Shown: positions 24,418 to 35,374, counted from the first letter of the stretch. The stretch is DNA of 64,000 bases from Carposina sasakii (GCA_014607495.2 CP053155.1:3844001-3908000), one strand, 5' to 3'. Notes: generated from the sequence alone by a model not told the origin. Numbers and translations: made by a program.

Positions 24418-27400
24418 CATGGCGGCCACAGTAGGCAGGATTGTCTTGAAAAAAATATACTTACCTGTATGCATATTTTATGTTTTATTATTCCATTCAG
24501 TTTGTTCTGTAAGTAAATTCATAATTTTATCATCAATAATATTAATGAATTAAACTTGTTTACATAATAAAAAAACAGGAAAATTATATCAAAATTTATA
24601 TTTAGTGAAGGACATTGAATGAGTATATTATATAGGAAAAAATTATATACATAGTAATAGTTATATGTGAATGAATACACATATTTAGTTTTATTATTCC
24701 ATTCAGACAAACTATATATTAATGAATTAAACACATAATAATTATATCAGCAGAATGAGTATATTATATAGGAAGTAATAGTTATATGTGAATGAATACT
24801 CAACCGAAATTGAAATAGAAAGCAGAATCGGAAAATCTTGGAAATGCTACTGGAGCCTGAAAGAAGTCATGAAAAGTAAAGGTAACATAGCCATCAAACA
24901 AAAACTTTTTAACACTTGTGTTCTGTCAGTCCTAACCTATGGCTGCCAAACATTGGCCCTTACCAAAGCCTAACTAAAGAAACTACAGACATGCCAAATT
25001 GCGATGGAAAGGAGCATGTTAGGAAAAAAGCTATCGGATAGGATAAGAATAGATACTATTAAGAGTACCACAAAAACAAAAGATGTTACAAAAACAATAA
25101 ATAAATTGAAATGGAGATGGGCTGGACATACAATAAGGGGAAATGATAAATGGTCCAAGATTACAATGAACTGGTATCCAAGATACATGACAAGGAAGAG
25201 AGGGAGACCCTTTAGACGATGGGTGGACAGTATTAAGGCAGTGGCTGGAGGCACCTGGACCAGAAAGGCGAGAGACAGGGAAAAGTGGAAACAATTGGAG
25301 GAGGCCTTTGTCAAAGGACAAACAGATATGGATGCTACATAGATATACCATAATATAATGTAACCATTTCTGAATAAAGGCTATTATTATTATTGTATCT
25401 CTTTCGAAATTCATGGGACTACAGAGTCCCGGTCCTTTGTCGGTCCCGGTCCAGAGTCCCGGTCCGATACACATGGCGGATACCATCACCGAGCGCACAA
25501 TATGATACACCCGGTGATGGTCCCCGCCATGTGCAAAGACTATTGGAGTGCAGATCTAAGTCGTGCGATGGAAAACTAAGGTCATAGGCTATAGGGTTGA
25601 GTATTGGGTGGCTGGATAAGGGTTATTTCATATAGGGAGACTATCGGACGTCTTGCCGCCCGTAATTTAATGCCATGAGGCGGGCTTCCCATAAGTGGCG
25701 CATGCCGGGGAGGCAACACCGGCGCGGGCGGCTAAGGGTGCAGAGAGGTGAGACTGCGGGGCGTGAACGTCAGTTACCCCCGGCGTTATGACATTTTACA
25801 CTTCCACCCTGGAGCAAAGGTTCCGCTCTTGCGCTGTTCCCTCTTAGCCCGCCAATGAAGGCAAGCTAAGAGTCGAGGGCCAAAGATGGTAAAGTGGCCT
25901 TCTGAACTCGGGTCCGTGGTGACGCCAATCACCAACAGCTTCGCCACAAAGCTGCCCTGCGGGCTTATTATTATTAATAGTTATAAACTTTTACATTTAT
26001 TGATTTCTGTGTATTCATTCTTAAAAACTAACATTTGGAGCTGTTTTGTTTGATATAGTTGCTGACAACATTAGGCGTAGTAGGAGGCGGTGTAGGAGCC
26101 CTGCTGTTTGCACTGGAGCAGTCAGTGCAGGCTTCGGGAAGTGAAGCCCATCCACCTCATTTACCATGGTCCCACGATGGGTGGTTCCAGGCATTAGACC
26201 ATGCTAGGTAAAGATTAACGTAAACTATTTGGAACAGACACACATTTTATCACACCCATATAGTAAAGATTTTAGTGTCTATTAAATCAAAATGAAAAAT
26301 GACATGTCTATCTAATGGCCTATGATACATCTAATTTTGTATTTAGTTAATATCATATATCTTGAAAACAAATAAAGAGGTTAAATATTCACCCATCAGC
26401 CCTCTATCATAATCTTCCTTTCAGCAAACCTATTGGGAATGCAATTCTCATTATGTACTGTAACACTATCCTATGTCTTGCAGCATCCGGCGAGGATACG
26501 AGGTATACAAGCAGGTGTGCAAGGCGTGCCACTCTCTGCAGTACATCGCCTTCAGGAACCTGGTGGGAGTCACTCACTCGGAGGAGGCCGCCAAGGCTGA
26601 GGCTGCTGATGTGAGTAGAGATCACACAGGTTTTATAGTTAGCCTTTGTGCAGAACTTAGTTTTAGTTATAGAGAATAATCTTAATGTTCGGTACACATG
26701 ATGTTAATGAAAGCAAATGGCTGCGGCAATAACATCATTTAGAAATCATTAGTAGTGATATGACTCACCTTTAATTTACCATTTCATAATATGATAATGG
26801 TTTACTGTAATAATAACATTTGCAATTCAATCGTTATTTGTGAATGTATTCTCAATTACTAACATAGTTTTTAAACAATCAACATTTATTTGTTTACTAA
26901 ATATGACAACAATCGCTACAAAAAAAAAACATATACATATATATCTGGATAAAATTTGGTTCATGAAAGGATAGAACTTCATAAAGAGGAACATAATATA
27001 TATTTATAGATAAGATAGATAAAATAAAATACACAATGAGCAAATACAATCAAGATTAATTAAATTCAGTGGGTTAGCATAACGGAATTTGAAAGATATA
27101 GATTACAATCCTCAATAGTTTAAGATAAATTCTGTACCATCACATTTTGTTACCAGGTTATGGTGAAAGATGGTCCTGATGAGGAGGGCAACTACTTCGA
27201 GAGGCCCGGAAAGCTCTCCGACTACATACCATCTCCTTATCCCAATGAAAATGCTGCTAGAGCAGCTAATAATGGTAGGTTATTTTCATTAATTTGAAAT
27301 ATGTAGTTAAATAATACTTACATATAAAATTGAACATGAAATTGTGCTAAATAAGTGATGTTGCACAAAATTTTGGTATAGGTGAGCAACACTGCAATAC

Positions 27401-29654
27401 AGTGAGCAGTTTCATGTCATTTAAAACATTTGATTGTCTGCCAAGACTGGATTGCATATGCTAAGCTTACCGTCGTAAAAACCCATTATCCGCATATCTA
27501 CAGATTGAACAAGGGTTTAAGGTTACTGAGTAGATATGTTTGGGTTTAATAAAGTACTAGCGGCCGCCCACGACGTCGCCCGCGTGAGAGTGCATTACTC
27601 CCGTGCGAAGCCGGGGCGGGTCCCTAGTTATACATTATAAACCTTCCTTATGAATCACCCTATCTATTAAAAAAACCGCATCTAAATCCGTTCCCTAGTT
27701 TGAAAGATCTAAGCATACATAGGGACAGACTTTATTTTATAACTAGTGGCCCGCCCTCGCTTCGCTTCGGTACATATCAGAGTCGTTTTCAAAATAAGTG
27801 TACAATTACTACTAAATGTTTGTCCTCATAAAAAAAAGTTTGAAAAATTAATTGTTTCAACTAAAATACGTCATTTTTTTAATTTCACAGACTAATCTAA
27901 TCATAGCTGCATAATTATTATTCTTGATAAAAAGCAATGAATTGCGATTCAAATCCTAGCATAAGTTGAATGTGAAAATGAAGTAACAAAAAAACATTGA
28001 TACCAATAGTATGGAGAATTTTTAAATATCTCAGGAATTTTCATACAATCTTGAAAAATAAACATGTGATTTCGAGTCTCAAATTTTGTGGATAGGTTGT
28101 CTACAGGGGGCTATTTACGTAACTTTTCGCTTAACATACCCTTTTTGTTACACCATGTATATAAATATTCTGTTTGTGTGTTTGTAATTGAACTCCTTCT
28201 AAACGGCTTTTTGTGTGTGTTCTAGTGGGTTCGAGAATGGTTTAGATTCACAATTCGGTCAACTAGAACAAGTTTTTCTTCAGTCCACGCGAACGGAGTC
28301 GCGAGCGTCCACTAGTAGATACATAATTTTCTATACACCCGTATTATTTACTTCAGGCGCCTATCCCCCGGACCTATCGCTAATCTGCTCCGGTCGTAAG
28401 GGAGGTGAGGACTACATCTTCGCTCTCCTGACGGGCTACATGGACGCGCCAGCCGGCATTGTGCTAAGGGAGGGACAGAATTACAACCCCTACTTCCCGG
28501 GAGGCGCCATATCGATGGCACAAGTACTATTTAATGAGGTCAGTTGAATACATAAATAAATATTTTACACACTGTACAACACATTAACCTAGTCACACAC
28601 TAAGATCCTGAGATTCCCGAGGAGGGTTGGCGTCAGGCAAGCAGCCGGCCGTAAAATAAATGCCAAATCTTTGGCAATGTGAGTTTCGCGCCGCGTCGCG
28701 ATTTAGCAACATATCTTGCATAAACAAAGCAGTTAGCAAAGCGACAACGGATATTGTATAATTTAGTATTGAAATGTCAATGCCTTTGATTTTGCTGGAT
28801 ACACAATACTGGAGTCAGCCCCCCTAGCATGACCACGCATCGCGGATATTGCACCGTACAATATCGTATCGTCTCTACAAAATTCAACATGGCGGCTATA
28901 TTTATCGTATTCTGGCAGGCTAAATGTCGATAAATCGGTTTATCATATCGGTTTCGCAGGTCATGTTAAGGTCGCAGGAGAGTGTAGCGATATTTTAAGT
29001 GAAAGTTACTGGATTCGAACCCTGGCATACCCAGTAAAGTTGGAATCAGTGCAATACGATCAATGTATATCGAGTGGCAGTGGTGTTAAACAATACACTG
29101 AACTATAGCCTTCCTCGATAAATGGGCTATCCAACACTGAAAGAATTTTTCAAATCGGACCAGTAGTTCCTGAGACTAGCGCGTTGTAACAAACAAATAA
29201 ACAAACTCTTCAACTTTAAAATTAGTATAGATAGATTAATTATTTAGATCTTTAACTAAAATATATCAATGCAATAAATTATTGAGGACATTAATATTAT
29301 TATTTTGTTTGTGATTACCTTGATCGTTTATGTACTGTGTTACGATGTTTTTCGATGTCCATTATCGACCTTGAACAACTGTGCCGCCTGTTGTACTTAC
29401 TCATGTGTCACTCACATCCCCAGGCGGCCGAGTACTCGGACGGCACGCCGGCCAGCGCGGCGCAGCTGGCTAAGGACGTGGCCACGTTCCTGCGATGGTG
29501 CTCCGAGCCGGAACTCGACGAGCGCCGCCTCATGACCATCAAGGCCATCGGCATGTTTTCTCTTCTAGCTGCCATCGTCTACTACATCAAACGACACAAG
29601 TGGTCCACGCTCAAGTCCCGAAAACTAGCCTACAAACCCGTCTCTAAGAAATAA
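24418..29654 (+). CDS. Cyt-c1: Cytochrome c1, heme protein of complex III
   Basis: Five exons are secure: 26059-26207, 26484-26610, 27157-27274, 28357-28538 and 29424-29654 (268 codons plus stop). A likely first exon at 24418-24507 begins [12 protein letters not shown] and ends at a GTAAGT donor in matching phase, giving about 298 residues against roughly 300-325 in the family. Cytochrome c1 carries covalent heme in the cytochrome bc1 complex and passes electrons to cytochrome c on the outer face of the inner mitochondrial membrane. Visible: a hydrophobic presequence segment [34 protein letters not shown], heme-binding CKACH in exon 3, [14 protein letters not shown], the methionine-ligand region PGGAISMAQ, and the C-terminal anchor [20 protein letters not shown] poly(A) signal AATAAA is at 29987-29992. 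The first exon is the least certain part; intron 1 holds two retroelements. Confidence 0.92.
24788..25395 (+). mobile_element. Non-LTR retrotransposon C-terminal remnant
   Basis: The frame carries the end of a reverse-transcriptase polyprotein: [19 protein letters not shown] followed by an in-frame stop, then [33 protein letters not shown] and [18 protein letters not shown] (TTA)n-type tail follows the stop. The internal TAA shows it is dead. It is a different family from the GEAYVQQW elements. It lies in the presumed first intron of cytochrome c1. Two near-identical stretches (GTAATAGTTATATGTGAATG, near 24654 and 24773) sit at its left end. Confidence 0.75.
25440..25975 (+). repeat. GC-rich unassigned retroelement-like segment
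   Basis: This block is much more GC-rich than its surroundings (for example GCATGCCGGGGAGGCAACAC) and has no long ORF. It contains an inverted pair, ACATGGCGGATACCATCACC and GGTGATGGTCCCCGCCATGT, near 25471 and 25513, and ends in a TTATTATTATT tail like the element to its left. It may be the 5' region or a non-autonomous relative of a non-LTR element. I do not recognise the family. Confidence 0.45.
27556..27780 (+). repeat. Lepidopteran dispersed element fragments
   Basis: Two heads occur close together: ACTAGCGGCCGCCCACGACG at 27556 and ACTAGTGGCCCGCCCTCGCT at 27743. The second head (CCGCCCTCGCTTCGCTTCGG, TACATATCAG) is the same as that of the element at 46689. They sit in cytochrome c1 intron 4 and have no coding capacity. 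Confidence 0.6.
28006..28162. repeat. Half of a family C palindromic MITE
   Basis: Only the right half is present: ATAAACATGTGATTTCGAGT, AATTTTGTGGATAGG and the terminus TTAACATACCCTTTTTGTTA. It matches the right halves of the full copies at 30098-30362 and 62008-62273. Located in cytochrome c1 intron 4. Confidence 0.7.
28163..28318 (-). repeat. ACTAGTGGACGC element (reverse)
   Basis: On the minus strand it begins ACTAGTGGACGCTCGCGACT and continues through TCAACTAGAACAAG-type sequence to an end of the ...AATTACAAACACACAAACAG type. A close relative is at 63590-63745. It lies 38 bases upstream of cytochrome c1 exon 5, so its right edge almost touches the splice acceptor. Confidence 0.65.
28815..28966. 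repeat. Family D element (CTAGCATGACC ends)
   Basis: It starts CAGCCCCCCTAGCATGACC and ends near GCAGGTCATG. It shares ATCGTATCGTCTCTAC, AATTCAACATGGCGGCTATA and GGTTTATCATATCG with the copy at 54892-55050. The ends are short inverted repeats. Located in cytochrome c1 intron 5. Confidence 0.65.
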
Positions 29655-30097
29655 AACGCCTAGCTGTACAATTAAAACGTTTAGACAATTTTTTTCTGAT
29701 AGGCACACATGTTATTTCATTGTAATTAAATTAATTTATTTTATACGAGCCATCATGTTTACTTCCCTCGATGTTTGCTTTCGGAATCATATTTCGCAGT
29801 GCCGGGCGGTCAGTATCGAGGTATTGACAGCATTTCGTCGATTGATATTAATGTAATGTAGAGCACAGTCAAATTATAATAACTTATTATAATTATTATA
29901 GTTAGTTGACTAATATTCGTAACAGAACAAACTGTGCTTGTGATGTTCAATGAACGTTATTATAACTGTGAATCAGTGTACAGTTGAATAAATGAGTTAT
30001 TAAAATCGGTTCTTTTTGTTTTTGATTGTGTAGCTTTCCAGTTCAGTTTTGAATGGACAGTAATTTTATCTAACCCTCAGTAATGGGTTTACAACTA

Positions 30098-30362
30098 TAC
30101 AGGGTGTAACAGAAAGGGTGTGTTAAGCTAAAAGCTATGTAAATAGACCACTATAGAGAACCTATTTCCAAAATTTCAGACTCAAAATCACATGTTTAAT
30201 TTTCCAGATAGTATAGAAAATTCCTAAACAACTTAATAATGTTCATACAATTTTGAAAAATAAACATGTGATTTCAAGTCTGAAATTTTCTAGATAGGTT
30301 CCTTTGAGTGGGCTATTTACATAGCTTCTCGCATAACATACCCCTTTTGTTACACTCTGTAT
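30098..30362. repeat. Palindromic MITE, family C copy
   Basis: The termini are TACAGGGTGTAACAGAAAGG and CCCCTTTTGTTACACTCTGT. The two halves are reverse complements over almost the whole length: TTTCAGACTCAAAATCACAT against ATGTGATTTCAAGTCTGAAA. A full sister copy is at 62008-62273. Confidence 0.8.
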
Positions 30363-30746
30363 AGTGAAATTACTTCATGTATTACTACTACGATTCGGAG
30401 CTCAAAATTATGATGAAGATATAATCAGAACCATGTGAGTTTGTGTAAAACCTACCTAAGTATAATATTATACAGATGTGCAAAGGAGTATGTTAAACGG
30501 AATGCTATTGAACTTGAAATGAACATTTCTGAGGTTAGGAATGCTGCGTATTATCAGGAAAGGCAGGATAGATTCTCTACTATAGTGGTCTAGAAGTCCT
30601 TGCACGACATGACGCGTAGGTAGGTATACTTCGCTTTGCTACGTTATCTAGCTTAGCCTTACTAAGAGCTTAGCATAGGTGGTGGGTACGGTCACAGTTC
30701 CAGCTTGGCTTATCCTACATCCTCGTAGCATAGCTGCGTAGTCATA

Positions 30747-30921
30747 AAGGTCGAAACGCACTATAGCGGTGCGTTATGCGCACGTGCGTGACGTGACCAT
30801 AGAATATCGCAGCATGTTAGCTACTGTCAGGCGCGCGTGATGCAAGCTATTTGGTCGCTCCGCCATTATTCAAAGAACTAATATTTATGGACCAGCACCG
30901 CTCTAGTGCGTTTCGACCTGT
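30747..30921. repeat. Palindromic MITE, family F
   Basis: Inverted termini GGTCGAAACGCACTATAGCG and CGCTCTAGTGCGTTTCGACC differ at few positions. No other copy was seen in the window. Its interior is GC-richer than the flanks. Confidence 0.75.
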
Positions 30922-31219
30922 AACATTTTTTGGATCCACTTGGCACATCAGACTATTGGCACTACCGTGTGTTCCCAAATATGGCTGTGTAAACATATGT
31001 GATTCCTTGTCATAATATTTTGGAATTCATAAAAAAAAATTACATGACATTGACAGGCTACAGCTGATTGAAAAAAAAAACAAATCAAAAGATAATACAT
31101 AAAAAATATATTGTATTGTTTCGCAAAGCGAACGCTATTAATGAAATTATATCCTTTTGTAGTGTGCATCGTCAACAACTCATTATTCTATTCTCATAGC
31201 AATAAACTAAATCTTAAAA

Positions 31220-33420
31220 ATGAATGCCATAGTAAGTTTGTGCCATTTTTGTGAAGCTCATGGTCCACGACCAGTGTTTTGCACATTTACGACTGACGAT
31301 GAGAAACACACAACTGAAGCCTCACCATGCCCTGTACAATGTAATGGATGTACTTCCTTGGGACCAGACACTGTATTGGTGTCCAGAGATGACCAGACGA
31401 TTTACTGCAGCAGAGAATGCGTCCCTAATTCGGAAACGACTGCCTTTCTGAGGCAAGCAGCTATACGGAGTATCACTTGTGAGGTGACTAGGTATTATTT
31501 GATAATCAACTAACTTGAGCTAAATCATTCAAATGCAGATTTTCTTCTGTAAAGATTAGGTATAACTTATTGGTACCTACTATTTTAGGTCAATTGGAGT
31601 AAGGAAGGTGGAGTAGTCTACTTTAATGACACCAGAGGGCATGTCCTCAGTTTCATGTTCCAACTATGTGACACCAGAGCTAGGGGCTTAAAACGCTGGT
31701 TTTCTATTGTTGTCCTCATGAAGGACAAGATGTTACTGCTCAATCTTACTCCACTGTTGTCTGAGCACATGCAGGTCGGTATAGCTTAAGGTTTACATTT
31801 GTATAAGAATTATCTAGGACTTGATTTACATTCATTTTGTATCTATCATTTTTAGAAAATATCTACTGAATTCCAGAAGTTAGCAGATGTTATATTTGAA
31901 GAGGAACAAAAGATATGTTCCCAAAGAGCTTTGAGGCTGAAAACTGGAAGAAATGACTTTGGACAATCAAGGTCATTGAAACAACTAACAGGTAAACCAA
32001 TTCAGTGGAAATCAAAATATGTTTATATTCATGCACTTTCAATTCTAATATTTCTGAAATTTTTAGGTGATGAAGATGTCTTTAAAAGACTGCATTCTCA
32101 ATTCACTTGGATGCTAAAGGCGGGTGCACACACATATTCTGAGTCTCTGCACACTAGTAGACAGCTTATTGAAAAGTTACAGCCAAATGCTACAGATAAC
32201 ACAGTATTTGATGATAATGCTTGCTCTGTATTGTCCAGAGAAGATTGTATATCTTTAAGAGCTCTGCAGACTCTTGTCAGTAAATCTATCTTTAGAATAC
32301 TAATGTATTGTGTCCTCACTGGAGTTTATGTAAGTTCTTTTATACATACAATAAAAATGTGAAGGATCGCTGTCTGTACATGGAAGATATATGAGAAAAA
32401 ATATTATAGAAGACCTTTATTAATGCAATAGTACCCAAAATAATGATTTTTGAAATTTTTGTCTGTCTGTGCGTTTGTGCACGCAAATCTCAAAAACGAC
32501 TAAACCGATTTCGATGCAGTTTTCAGTAATATATTGTGACAGGTCCCACTTAACATATAGGCTACTTTTATCCTGGATAATTTCGACATTTTGTTTTTTC
32601 TATAGTCCACGCGCATCGAGTCGCGGGCTTCCACTAGTTCTACAATAGAAACTAGTTTTTTATCCCAGAGAAAATTCCATCAAGACCTATTCAGATATTT
32701 TGTCATATAAATTGTAAAAAAAACCTCTTCACAACATCTTAGATTCAAGCATTCTAGCAAAATAATCATTTGATTTACAGATAACAATAAAATCAAGAAA
32801 TACAAACCCTGAAGTAATCATCAAAGGTTTAAGTAGATTACTCCCTATTGACAGTCAGAAAATACCTGACTTGAGGATATATAATGCGGGAGAAGATGGT
32901 GCAACCACAGCTAATACTTGCATGTTAGACGAAACAGACAATAATAACTTTTCTTGTGCATGGCCTGGTGTGATACCTGCAAAATGTAAGCGTTCACTAA
33001 GATACTACATTTTGAAATAACTTATTCAACATTTGCTGAAACTACTAGATGTATTCCTTATTTTTTAGGCCCTACAATTATGAGCAGGATTGAAAATGCT
33101 ATGAATAATGACAAATTCAATGATGCAGTCCTTCATCAGCATATTAAATGTTTGCAGATGGAATGGCTGGGGTATGTGTATGAAACTAACTCATTCTAAG
33201 AGATAGGGACTAGTAAATCTCTTCTATCAACCATAATTATTATTTTGGGTACATTGTTCATTAGTCTCATAAATTTTCCAGGTCTGCCAAAACTGTAAAA
33301 AGTGCAATGGAATCATCAGGGGCTACATCTACTGCTGTAGTAAAATTGAAACAAGTGCTTGGTATCTGCCACTGTGATGAACAACTCCTTAATTTTTGGA
33401 TGAATAGTTTTTGTAAATAG
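31220..33420 (+). CDS. FLCN: Folliculin
   Basis: Seven exons join in phase: 31220-31483, 31589-31774, 31856-31991, 32067-32329, 32781-32985, 33069-33171 and 33282-33420 (431 residues). Folliculin is a Longin-DENN protein that acts on the lysosome with FNIP as a GTPase-activating protein for RagC/D in the mTORC1 pathway. Visible: start MNAIVSLCHFCEAHGPR, a near match to the vertebrate N-terminus; a Cys-rich insert CPVQCNGC; RGLKRWFSIVVLMKDKMLL in the Longin part; a QRAL stretch aligned with the loop that holds the catalytic arginine in human folliculin; FTWMLKAG; and the C-terminal DENN part ending in CHCDEQLLNFWMNSF. The protein is about 150 residues shorter than human (579), mainly between conserved blocks. 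A dispersed element fills most of intron 4, and a MITE begins right after the stop codon. Confidence 0.92.
32340..32637 (-). repeat. Near full-length ACTAGTGGACGC-type element (reverse)
   Basis: It reads on the minus strand from a GAAGCCCGCGACTCGATGCG head to a tail ending ATTTTTATTGTATGTAT. The body (GTGGGACCTGTCACAATATA, then GCATCGAAATCGGTTTAG) is shared over its whole length with 60067-60418 on the plus strand, so the pair defines a unit of about 300-350 bp. Its tail lies about 10 bases from the folliculin exon 4 donor. Confidence 0.7.
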
Positions 33421-33422
33421 TA

Positions 33423-33567
33423 GGGTCGATTCTAGCAGTCACACTTAAACGTAAACCCAATCTTAGTCAGGTCTATCTCTCTCCGTTCTTAACATAAATG
33501 GCCGAGAGAAAAGCACAGGTAGGACTAATTTTACGTTTAGGTTTAAGTGTGACGGTCAGAATTGACC
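33423..33567. repeat. Palindromic MITE, family A copy 3
   Basis: Termini GGGTCGATTCTAGCAGTCAC and GTGACGGTCAGAATTGACC are diverged inverted repeats of the family seen at 10170 and 13555. It begins two bases after the folliculin stop codon (33418-33420), so the folliculin 3' untranslated region must contain it. Confidence 0.8.
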
Positions 33568-33637
33568 AGTGTTTGCATAACTGAAACCAATGAAATTGTA
33601 GGTATTAACAACATTAAATAATTAGTAACTATGTATT

Positions 33638-33961
33638 TTATCTGTGATAGATTGTTAGCATTATTTCTAAGAGAAATATAATTTTTACAGTGAATTTTGC
33701 TTTTATACCATACCACCCACCTATTTTAGTAAACCATGAAAAAATAAAGGTAGTAGCAAATCTGCAGTCCCTAAAACAACTATATGGCGTTATAGCATGT
33801 TGTACAGTGGTCACAATGGAACAGTGGTCTTTCTCTATTATGCTGTACTTGTAACTCTCTACCTTTGTATCACAGGGCTTAAACATTTTGGAGATTGGAA
33901 GAATGCCAAACCACAACAAAATGCCAGATAAAATATTTGAAAGTAAAACATTTAACTGCAA
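33638..33961 (-). other. Unidentified 107-codon ORF
   Basis: The frame reads through 107 codons with a hydrophobic C-terminal part and several Cys residues. I recognise no family. It sits between the convergent 3' ends of folliculin and RpL18, a place where an extra gene is unlikely. It could be a fragment of an unknown transposon or chance. Confidence 0.2.
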
Positions 33962-34075
33962 TGAAAGATACGAGTTTATGCAGCATGCATAAGATTATAA
34001 TTTGGCACCCCTCATTCTAAACTAGATCAAAAATAAAAAATCAAATAATAAGTTGTAGTCCTTATATTAGAAAGA

Positions 34076-35348
34076 TTACACATTGGAACGACGGTGGGGC
34101 CTGGCCTTCTCGTGTCCCTTTGTGCGCACGTAGGGCTTCGTGTGTGAACGTGGAGCACCCGGCGCGGGGCCGAAGTGGCGCACAGCCTGGCGAGCGTTAC
34201 GGCGTCCTTGGATTAGCACAGTCTTGCGGCCAGTCGGGGCGCGAAGAGCCAGCTGATCGAAAGTAAGAATCTCTCCTGAAATGCAATAAGTAAGGGTTGA
34301 GATAGAAAAGTTCCACTAGCAGTTTTGACTTGTGAGAAATGGAGTGAGGTCTAACAGGCATAGTTAGTACTAATTTAATAATAAAACTTAGTCATGACAG
34401 ATCATTATCATTGTCTACCACCATCACATGAAATAAAATTAACCTCATCATTTTCATAACCAAAATTCACTTACTCCTTACATTGGCACAATAGTTCTAG
34501 CACAGAACTTTTCATAAGTTTATGTAATTGAATAAATAAAAAGATGAATGTACTATGTACTGAATGAAATTAATTTTCACTTGGATTGAATCACTTGGAA
34601 TCATTGTTGTTATTAATCAACACAATTTTTCTATAATTTGAAACATTTTACAGGAGTGAAAAGTGAACACAAAACATTTCAAAAGTAGGAAAACGTTAAT
34701 GTATATGCACTTGGCATCTTTTCTCACATAGCTTTCTTACAATAACAGAACAAAACTAACCTCCGGCTTCAATGATGCGAGCACGGGCCTTCTCAGTCAC
34801 ATGGAGAGCAGCAACAGACATTTTTGGGACCTTGTACAGCCTGACATCGTTAGTGATGGATCCAACTACCACAGCGATTTGTCCTTCACGAGTGGGCTTC
34901 TTCATGTGACGAGCCAGACGGGACAAGGATAGTGGAGGCCTGTTAATACGGCTCATAAACAGACGGCGAAGCACAATTTGGTTGAACTTGGAATTGGTAC
35001 GTCTAGCCAAGTATCTGTAAAGCTGTAAAGACAATTTCGAGGTTATGTTTAGTAAAACATTATTTAAATGTCAAAATTAATAAAATCTGTAAGATGAAAT
35101 CAAAACAATAGTTTTGTTAATGAACTTACTTTAACGAGTAGTCTCAAGTATACATCTTGAGACTTAACTTCAGTGCGCCGAACTTTGCGGTCGTGTTTAT
35201 GATTGATGTCGATACCCTGAAATAAACAAAGGGACACATTTTGATTTTCACTTGTGTGCTTTGAAAAACTATTTCACTTTTATTATACATTGTTTTCACT
35301 TGGATATTGGTGGATTTATTTATATTTCCATTCCACAAAACTCACCAT
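34076..35348 (-). CDS. RpL18: 60S ribosomal protein L18 (eL18)
   Basis: Four coding pieces: the ATG alone at 35346-35348, then 35130-35216, 34761-35022 and 34076-34276. The product is a core protein of the large ribosomal subunit. Visible: [57 protein letters not shown], then in the last exon [40 protein letters not shown] and the C-terminus HRRSNV. The last exon is one base too long: the family has [12 protein letters not shown], but here the tract at 34260-34263 has four A where three would keep the frame, so as written translation would leave the frame after ILTF and stop early. Because the gene has introns and an otherwise perfect protein, it is not a processed pseudogene. An assembly error in a homopolymer is the likeliest cause. 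Confidence 0.9.
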
Positions 35349-35360
35349 CTTGACAACCGG

Positions 35361-35374
35361 ATGAAAAAGAGACT
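35361..35374 (-). promoter_or_regulatory. Likely 5'TOP transcription start of RpL18
   Basis: On the minus strand the sequence AGTCTCTTTTTCATCC precedes the start codon by about 15-25 bases. A C followed by an uninterrupted pyrimidine run is the terminal oligopyrimidine signature of ribosomal protein mRNAs, which places the start near 35372 and implies a very short 5' leader. The first intron begins directly after the ATG. Inferred from sequence only. Confidence 0.5.

Larger units (their letters stand above)
29993..31219. other. Spacer between cytochrome c1 and folliculin
   Basis: This interval holds two palindromic MITEs (30098-30362 and 30747-30921) and otherwise unassigned sequence. The folliculin promoter should lie just before 31220. 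A minus-strand ORF at 30948-31178 has no recognisable content. Confidence 0.5.

Noticed and set aside
25031..25510. 159-codon minus-strand ORF
   Set aside because: It is mostly antisense to the non-LTR remnant on the plus strand, and the Ser/Pro-rich composition is a shadow of the real frame.
26407..26697. 96-codon minus-strand ORF
   Set aside because: It is antisense to the cytochrome c1 exon that encodes the heme-binding motif.
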